Positions 57,641 through 64,000 of a stretch of DNA of 64,000 bases are shown here, piece after piece. The DNA lies in the NCBI GenBank assembly GCA_036365145.1, contig JAEOAD010000035.1, positions 2,788,001-2,852,000 of the forward strand. The letters run 5' to 3'. Source of the DNA: Orientallactaga sibirica. Lineage: Eukaryota; Chordata; Mammalia; Rodentia; Dipodidae. Below the pieces are notes generated by a model. It searched no databases and was not told the origin of the DNA. It saw only the letters and a list, made by a program, of their open reading frames with translations. Position numbers and translations under genes: made by a program. Every line of letters begins with the position of its first letter. The stretch's first letter is position 1.

Positions 57641-57849
57641 CTCACTGGAATAGAAAGAACCTGGGCAGGAGAAATGGCTGTGTTTAAGAGAACTTCCTTT
57701 GCAAGCATGAGAGGCTGAGAGACTACCAGTGTTCAATTCCCAAGACCCGTACAAATAGCTGGGCATTGAAGAAACTAGCTGGATAGACATCAGGGCATTG
57801 CCTGTGTGCTCGCAGACAGACTCAAGTCACCATCTGCCCAGAGATAACT

Positions 57850-58168
57850 GCTGTCCGCCTCTGTCTCAGGACACAAGAAGCCACTTGCTAACTTGCCATC
57901 CCAGGAAACTAAAATCACTCCAGCCAGCTTGCAGCTCCCATGTCCTCACTTCCCCCTTCTTCATTTTGTAGCAAATGGTCCCTACCCCCAACCCCTAGCC
58001 TAATAAAGCCTCCCAGCATATTCTGCCCAGTTGGCTATTGTTTCCAGGGTCATAGTGCCATTGGAACCTGAGGCGTCAACTGCTTACTCTAAATAAAGTC
58101 GCCTCTTTGCTGTTGAGATTCCTTTCAATTCCTTCCTTCCAAACTCACCTCCAAACTTTTTTCTTACA
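57850..58168 (+). mobile_element. Possible ERV LTR fragment (not classified)
   Basis: Contains two AATAAAG signals, the first followed by a CT-rich U5-like stretch and a C/T-rich end. This looks like the R-U5 of a retroviral LTR, but I see no partner LTR or target duplication. Confidence 0.3.
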
Positions 58169-58287
58169 GGCATGGCCACGTGAGTCTGTAATCCCAGATC
58201 AGTAAGGGAGCAGAGACCCAAGAAGCTCTGGGATCAGTAGCAGCATCCAGTGGTTGAGACTCCAGCTCAAATAAGAATGGGTGTAGA

Positions 58288-58773
58288 CCCTCCAAGGCTC
58301 AGGGTCCATTGCGGAAGAGGGGGCGGATAGAATGGAAGAGCCAAAGGAAGGGTATGACTTCTTACAATGCAACTGCCCAGACAGAAATTGGCCCGATATC
58401 CATGACCTTGCAGTGCCATGACCTTGCAAGACCTCAAAAATAGAAGAAAAGGGGCTGGAGAGAGCTTAGTGGTTACACTTGCCTTTGAAGCCTAAGACCC
58501 GGTTCTCAAAAATAGAAGAAAAAGATGATAACATCAAAAAAAAATTAAAAAAATAAAGAAAAAGAGAGACTAATGGAGAGAAGGAGGGGATATGATGGAG
58601 ATTGGAGTTCTAAAGTGGAATGGGGGAGGGGAGAGAAATATCATGTGTTTTTTTTTGTATGTAAGTATAGAAGTTGTCAATAAAAAATAATTTTAAAAAG
58701 TGAATGAAAAATGAAGACTTTCTGAGCTGGGCATGGTGGCACATGCCTTTAATAAAAAAAAAAAAAAAAAAAA
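58288..58773 (+). mobile_element. 5'-truncated L1 3' end with target duplication and apparent 3' transduction
   Basis: Flanked by AAGAATGGGTGTAGA at 58273-58287 and 58774-58788. L1 3' UTR-like sequence runs to AATAAAAAATAATTTT near 58,690. About 40 bases of other sequence and the first 30 bases of a B1 follow, then a poly(A) tail. An internal B2 fragment (58,451-58,505) has its own target duplication. Confidence 0.75.
58451..58505 (+). mobile_element. Very short, internally deleted B2-like SINE inside the L1
   Basis: GGGGCTGGAGAGAGCTTAGT begins a 55-base fragment bounded by CTCAAAAATAGAAGAAAA at 58433-58450 and 58506-58523. It lacks several short blocks of the normal SINE. Confidence 0.65.
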
Positions 58774-58914
58774 AAGAATGGGTGTAGAGCAGTGGAGCAG
58801 GACACCCCACCTTCTGCTCTGGGTACCACAGGCAAGCGCCTCCCGCCACATACAGGTGAGAACGTAGGGTACTGCATGGACACATACATGTGCATATACC
58901 ACACCACAAGGGAG

Positions 58915-59066
58915 GAAAGGAAGGAGGGAAGGTGGGAAACAGAAAAGGATAGAAGGAGAGAATGAAAGAGAAAAAGGAAAAGAGAGAAAAAATAGAGCGA
59001 GTGAGAGAAATAAAGACAGAAAGAAAGAAAGAAAGAAAGAAAAAAAAGAAAAGAAAGAAGAAAGAA

Positions 59067-59122
<56 letters not shown>

Positions 59123-59145
59123 AAAAGAAAAAGAAAGAGAAGTAA
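58915..59145. repeat. (GAAA)n homopurine-rich tract
   Basis: Purine-rich from 58,915, perfect GAAA at about 59,071-59,123. Confidence 0.95.
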
Positions 59146-59199
59146 AATGAAAGAGTACCCACATGTACAGATGGGGGAACTCTACACACAGCGCCTCTC

Positions 59200-59415
59200 T
59201 ATTTTTTTAATATTATTTATTTATTTGAGAGAAAGAGGTAGAGAGAGAGAGACACAGAGAGAATGGGTTCTCAAAGGCCTCCAGCCACTGCAAACCAACT
59301 CCACATGCATGCGCCCCCTTGTGCATCTGGCTTATGTGGGTCCTGGAGAATCAAACTGGGATCCTTTGGCTTTGCAAGCAAATGCCTTAACCGCTGAGCC
59401 ATCTCTCCAGCCCAG
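59200..59415 (-). repeat. B2-like SINE
   Basis: Reverse full-length copy. Confidence 0.92.
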
Positions 59416-59767
59416 CACCTCTCTTTGCTAAGAACTCTGCTAGAAGACCTGAGTACTGTGCAGGCTGTGGGCCTGTGGGCTCTGGCACACATGCAACTTG
59501 ACAAAACAAGCCATCTGGAGAGAAATAGAAAACATAATAAACATCAGAATCAGATGTGCAACTTGCAGAGGCAAAGCTCCAAAGCTTCTTCCTCAGGATT
59601 GCTCATTTCTACGATGGAACGTGTAAGCGGTCAGAGAGCAACTTGCAGCAAATGCTGAGTTTTAGGAAACTAAAGTACTTTCATTCTGGGATAATGTTAT
59701 GTGGTTTTAATCAAATTTTTGGATCTTCTCAAAAAATGTGGCAGGAATTTATTTTTAATTTAAAAAA

Positions 59768-59915
59768 AGAGCTGGGTGTGGTGGTGCATACCTTTAATCC
59801 CAGAACTCGGGAAGCAGAGGTAGGAGGATTGCTGTGAGTTCGAGAGGCCACCCTGAGACTACCTAGTGAATTCCAGATGAGCCTGGGCTAGAGTGAGTCC
59901 CTGCATCAAAAAAAT
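59768..59915 (+). repeat. B1 SINE
   Basis: Full-length. Confidence 0.92.
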
Positions 59916-60094
59916 AATTTTAAAAAATGACAACAACAAAAAATTATAATAACCAGAAGCCAGAAGTGAAGTAAAAGTGAAAATCTAGAAAGGTAAGCCG
60001 AGGCCAGAATATGGCTTCAGGATATCTGTGTCCAATAAAGAAAAACACCAGCTATCTGATAATATACAGCATAAGAGACAAAACAGAAATCTAT

Positions 60095-60625
60095 GCAAAG
60101 GGGAATGTTGCATCAAAGATCCCCTTATAAGAACATTGCAGGGCTGGAGAGATGGTTTAGCAGTTAAGGCATTTGCCTGCAAAGCCAAAGGACCCAGGTT
60201 TGATTCCCTAGGACCCAGATAAGCCAGATGCACAAGATGGCACATGCAGCTGAAGTTCTTTTGCAGTGGCTGGAGGTCCTGACATGCCCATTCTCTCTCT
60301 TTCCCCCTCTCTCTGTCTGCATCTTTCTCTCTCTCTCTCTCTCTCTCTTCTCTCTTGCTCTCAAATAAATAAAATAAAATAAAAAATTTTAAAAACAAAA
60401 CATTGCAGAAGAGGGGGTAGAAAGATTGTAAGAGCCAGACTGGGTAGGCATACCCTGAGACATGCCCCCCCCATGTCCCCATAGGGACTGACTGAGGCCT
60501 TCATGCTCCACAGTGAATACTGTAACTCCACTGAGGAGGGCCCCCAATGTAACAGGAGCCAGGGCAAGGTGATAAAAGAGTATAACCTATCATCATTTAT
60601 AGAAAATAATATTAAAAATTAAATT
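60095..60625 (+). mobile_element. L1 3' UTR fragment split by a B2-like SINE
   Basis: L1-like sequence resumes after the SINE at about 60,138-60,400 with GAAGAGGGGGTAGAAAGATT and GGACTGACTGAGGCCTTCATG. The repeated ACATTGCAG marks the SINE's target duplication. Confidence 0.6.
60138..60400 (+). repeat. B2-like SINE inside L1
   Basis: Target duplication ACATTGCAG on both sides. Confidence 0.92.
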
Positions 60626-60764
60626 TTTAAAACTTATAAAAATATAGAGGAACTAGTTGAAAAGAGAAAAGGATTCAGTGGAAGGGGTATGTGGAAGAAA
60701 GGAGAAAAGAAAGCAGTAGGAAGGGAGTATCATAAAAATACATGCATGAAAATTGCCAATTAAA

Positions 60765-61000
60765 TTTTTTTTTATTTTAGTGAGAGCAGAAGAGAGAGAG
60801 AAAGGAGAGATAGAGAACTGGTGTGCCAGGGCCTCAGCCACTGCAATCAAACTCCAGACACTTGTGCCACCTAGTGGTCATGTGTGACCTTGTGCTTGCC
60901 TCACATTTGTGCATCTAGCTCACCTGTGATCTGGGGAGTTGAACATGGGTCTTTAGGCTTCACATGCAAATGCTTTAACTGCTAACCCATCTCTCTAGCC
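60765..61000 (-). repeat. B2-like SINE, longer variant
   Basis: Extra bases GTCATGTGTGACCTTGTGC between the usual blocks. Confidence 0.88.
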
Positions 61001-61015
61001 CAGTTAAGTTTTTAA

Positions 61016-61183
61016 GAGCCAGGCGTGGTGGCACATACCTTTAATCCCAACACTCAGGAGACAGAGGTAGGAGGATATGTCATAAGTTCAAGGCCACCCT
61101 GAGACTACAGAGTGAATTCCAGGTCAGCCTGTGCTAAAGTGAGACCCTACCTTGAAAAACCAAAAAAAAAAAAAAAAAAAAAA
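61016..61183 (+). repeat. B1 SINE
   Basis: Full-length, poly(A). 61,190-61,520 shows nothing recognised. Confidence 0.92.
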
Positions 61184-61521
61184 TCCCTTTATGAAGCTAG
61201 ATTCCTACTGAAGACAAAACAAAACAAAAAAATCATTAGTTCAAAGGAGACAGGAGACAGCATATTTTAGCCTTGGTTGTGGGTGGGAAGGATATTTTTT
61301 TGTGTGAAATTAAAGGTAATTTGATAATGTGGTCAAAGTTCACACTACCTATAAAGTAATAATAACATCACGCAAATACTTTTTAAGTTTCCCCCAAGTT
61401 AGTTTTGTCCTTAGTTAAGTACCTCATAGAAGCAGATGCAAATCTTATGTGGAAAAATGTTCTGTACCTCAAAAAACTCTCAGAAATGCCATTGAACATT
61501 AATTCACAATAAAAATACAAA

Positions 61522-61790
61522 ACATGGTGGCGCACGCCTTTAATCCCACTCGGGAGGCAGAGGTAGGAGGATCACTGTGAGTTTGAGGCCACCCTGAGAT
61601 TACAGAGTGAATTTCAGGTTGGCCTGAGCTAGAGTGAGACCCTACCTCCAAAAACGAAAATCAAACAAACAAACAAAAACTACAAAACACAATAGCCATT
61701 TGTGGTAGGCAGCACACACCTATATTGCCATCACTCAGGAAGCAGAGACAGGAAGATAAAGTTCCAAACCAGCCTGGGTACACAGTGAGA
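61522..61790 (+). repeat. B1 SINE then old B1
   Basis: First copy lacks AGCA of CCCAGCACTCGG; second has CACCTATATTGCCATCACTC. Confidence 0.85.
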
Positions 61791-61910
61791 CAAAACATGA
61801 GAAAACAAGAAAGCTTGAGAGAAACACTAAACACAATAACACATTCAGATGTGCAAAAATCACAGATGTGGAGACTATCAGAAGCCAAACATAAAGCCAT
61901 GTGCTTATTA

Positions 61911-61933
61911 GAAAGAAAGGAAGAAGGAAAGAA

Positions 61934-61977
<44 letters not shown>

Positions 61978-61985
61978 AAAAGAAA
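61911..61985. repeat. (AAAG)n microsatellite
   Basis: Homopurine, about 75 bases. Confidence 0.95.
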
Positions 61986-61992
61986 AAAACAG

Positions 61993-62175
61993 TTCTTGAG
62001 CTAGAGAGATACCTTAGTGGTTAAGCACTTGCCTGCAAAACCAATGGACCCTGGTTCAATTCCCCAGCACCCACATAAAGCCAGAGGCACAAGGTGGCCC
62101 ATGCATCTGGAGTTTGTTTGCTGTGGCTAGAGGCTCTGGGATGCCCATATTCTCTCCCCCCCAAATAAATAAAAT
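61993..62175 (+). repeat. B2-like SINE
   Basis: CT run reduced to CTCTCCCCCCC. Confidence 0.92.
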
Positions 62176-62177
62176 GC

Positions 62178-62395
62178 TTTTTTATATTTTATTTTTATTT
62201 ATTTATTTGAGAGAGAGAGACAAAAATAGGCAGGTAGAGAGAGAGAGAATGGGTGTGCCAGGGCCTCCTGCCACTGCAAACTAAAGATGCGTGTGCCCCA
62301 TTGTGCATCTGCCTTACATAGGTCCCGGGGAGTCGAACCAGGATCCTCTGGCTTTGCAGGCAAGCTCCTTAACTGCTAAGCCATCTCAGCCCCCC
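62178..62395 (-). repeat. B2-like SINE
   Basis: Reverse copy directly after the direct one. Confidence 0.92.
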
Positions 62396-62609
62396 AAAAA
62401 ATACTTTTTTCAAAAGAAAAGTGACAGTTCTTGCCTATCACATGAGAGGCACTGGATTCAATCTGCTGTATCAGAAACTAGAGAAGGAAGGATGGGAGAA
62501 AGGAGGGAGGGAGGGAAAGAAGAAAAGAAGGAAGATGGAAACTATAAATAACAAGCCACCATAAATGAAAAACATATTAGTTAAATTAGTTAACATTAAA
62601 AGCACTTCA

Positions 62610-62845
62610 GGGCCTGGAAAGATGGCTCAGCAGTTAAGGCACTTGCCTGCAAAGCCTAAGGACCAGAGTTCAATTCCCTAGTACCCATATAAAGCCAGGT
62701 GCACAGGGTGGTGCATGTGTCTGGAGTTCAGATGCAGTGGCAAGAGGCTCTGATGCACCCATTCTCTCTCTCATTCTATCTGCCTCTTTCTCTCTCTTTC
62801 ACTCTCTCTCTCTCCAATAAATGAATCAATAAATATTTTAAAAAC
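62610..62845 (+). repeat. B2-like SINE
   Basis: Full-length. 62,860-63,430 shows nothing recognised. Confidence 0.92.
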
Positions 62846-63433
62846 AAAAACAAAAAAGCTCTTCATAGTCAGGTGTTAGCAGTGCATCCTAATGAGGAAA
62901 TTTCCTCCCATCCCTGCCAACCCCTGTCCACAGAGGCCTGGTGACAAAGCTGGACATCTGCCCCCACCTGGCAATAATAAGCATCAAGCCTTCCAGCCAC
63001 CAGCGAGTGTCAAGAAGGCTGCTTGACCAGGAAGTTTAAAACAGAGCTAAAGTCTCACAACACCCCAGTGCCAGGACTCAGTGGAAAAATCTTCTGTCCT
63101 GCTAACAACCGGGAAAAAAATCAACGTGAGTGAAAAGACCCTGAGATGGCAGAAGTGTGAAATGATCTGGCAAGGATTTTCACAGCAGCCAGTCACAGCA
63201 ATGTTTCAGCAGGCACTCGCGAACACACTTGAAACAAGTGAAAAGCAAATGAAATAAATGGAGTCTCAGCAGAAGACGGACCGCATAAAACGAACCAGAA
63301 ACGTTCAAGCTAAAAACACTGTGACCCAGATACAAACCCAGTGAGTGGGCCTCGACAGCAGAACACAGAGGACAAAGGAGCAATCTGTGGACTTGAAATC
63401 GCAAAGTGCTCTGTCTGTGATCGGCATGGTAGC

Positions 63434-63777
63434 TGTGGGGGTTTGGATCAGATGTCCCCCATAAACTCATGTTCTGAACGCTTGGTCCCCAACTGATGGC
63501 AAGTTTGGAGGTGGAACCTTGCTGGAGGAGGTGTGTTGTTGGAGGTGGGCTTTGGGGTGTTATAACCCCGGCTTCTTTGCCAGAGTTTGGCTCACTCTCC
63601 TGCTACTGTTATCCACCTGTTTTCGGCCAGGAGGTGCTGTCCAGCCTCTGTTCTACCATCTTTCCCCTGCCGTCACGGAGCTTCTGCTCAACACTGTGAG
63701 CCAAAATCAGAACTTCCCTCCCATCAGCTGTCTTTGGTTGGGTGTTTTGTCCCTGCAACAAGAAGCTGACCACAACA
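63434..63777 (+). mobile_element. Solo MaLR LTR inserted in a B1 SINE
   Basis: Runs from TGTGGGGGTTTGG to CCACAACA and aligns with the other LTRs at lower identity. The flanking 5-mers GTAGC and GGGGC are a plausible decayed target duplication. The sequence either side (GGCATGGTAGC and GCTCACATCTTTAA) joins into one B1. Confidence 0.8.
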
Positions 63778-63990
63778 GGGGCTCACATCTTTAACCCCAC
63801 TACATGGGAGGCTAAAGTAGGAGGGTGCCAGCTTGGGCTCCAGAGTAGATTCCAGATCAACCTGAAGAAAAAGAAAGGAAGAATCCTACCTAAACAATAG
63901 AATTAGAAAGGGAAGGAGAAAGGAAGGAATATAGGGAGAAAGTGAAGGAAGAAAGGAGGGAGAAAAGAACCGAACCGGGGGCCTGTTGTG
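63778..63990 (+). repeat. Rest of the split B1, then purine-rich tract
   Basis: CTCACATCTTTAACCCCACT continues the B1 cut by the LTR; 63,865-63,970 is mostly A and G. Confidence 0.6.
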
Positions 63991-64000
63991 TGGCCATAAC

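Noticed and set aside
1..64000. A novel multi-gene system
   Set aside because: Only one gene is supported; the remaining sequence is explained by repeats or shows no coding signal I can see.

Overview
The window is nuclear DNA from a mammal, almost certainly a rodent. It carries dense 7SL-derived B1 SINEs, tRNA-derived SINEs of B2-like and ID-like type, composite B4-like SINEs, L1 3' ends and a MaLR-type LTR element. The B1 and B2-like consensus is not that of mouse or rat. From memory of those consensus forms I favour a dipodid (jerboa-like) rodent, but only moderately.

The one protein-coding gene I can support is SLC30A10 (ZnT10, the manganese exporter), on the minus strand from a CpG-rich first exon near 44.3 kb to a stop codon at 23,103. 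All four coding exons are present: 44282-43742, 42632-42555, 28557-28318 and 23593-23103. Splice sites and phases agree, and the join gives an intact 449-residue protein. A TATA-like promoter with G-rich 5' UTR lies at about 44.28-44.42 kb. The 3' UTR runs left of 23,102 to an uncertain end.

Layout: 1-20 kb is intergenic and repeat-rich, with a nearly intact MaLR element at 6,101-7,981 whose two LTRs differ at one base. 20-23 kb is the SLC30A10 3' flank and UTR. 23.6-28.3 kb is intron 3, filled with SINEs. 28.6-42.5 kb is intron 2, which holds a TG-rich array (34.9-36.6 kb), a patchy tandem duplication (30.4-32.3 kb) and a 3-kb minisatellite of about 100 units of 29-30 bp (39.3-42.3 kb). 42.6-43.7 kb is intron 1, half of it a homopyrimidine tract on the gene's sense strand. 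44.5-64 kb is the upstream flank, with SINEs, L1 3' ends, two solo LTRs, an old L1 3' UTR and simple repeats.

I found no RNA genes beyond SINEs, no second protein-coding gene and no multi-gene system. Most long open frames are artefacts of simple repeats. The best leads are the young MaLR insertion, the intronic minisatellite with its higher-order structure, an L1 insertion that seems to carry a 3' transduction, the shortened ZnT10 loop, and the mosaic duplication in intron 2, which may be an assembly fault. SINE boundaries were read by eye and are good to roughly 5-15 bases.
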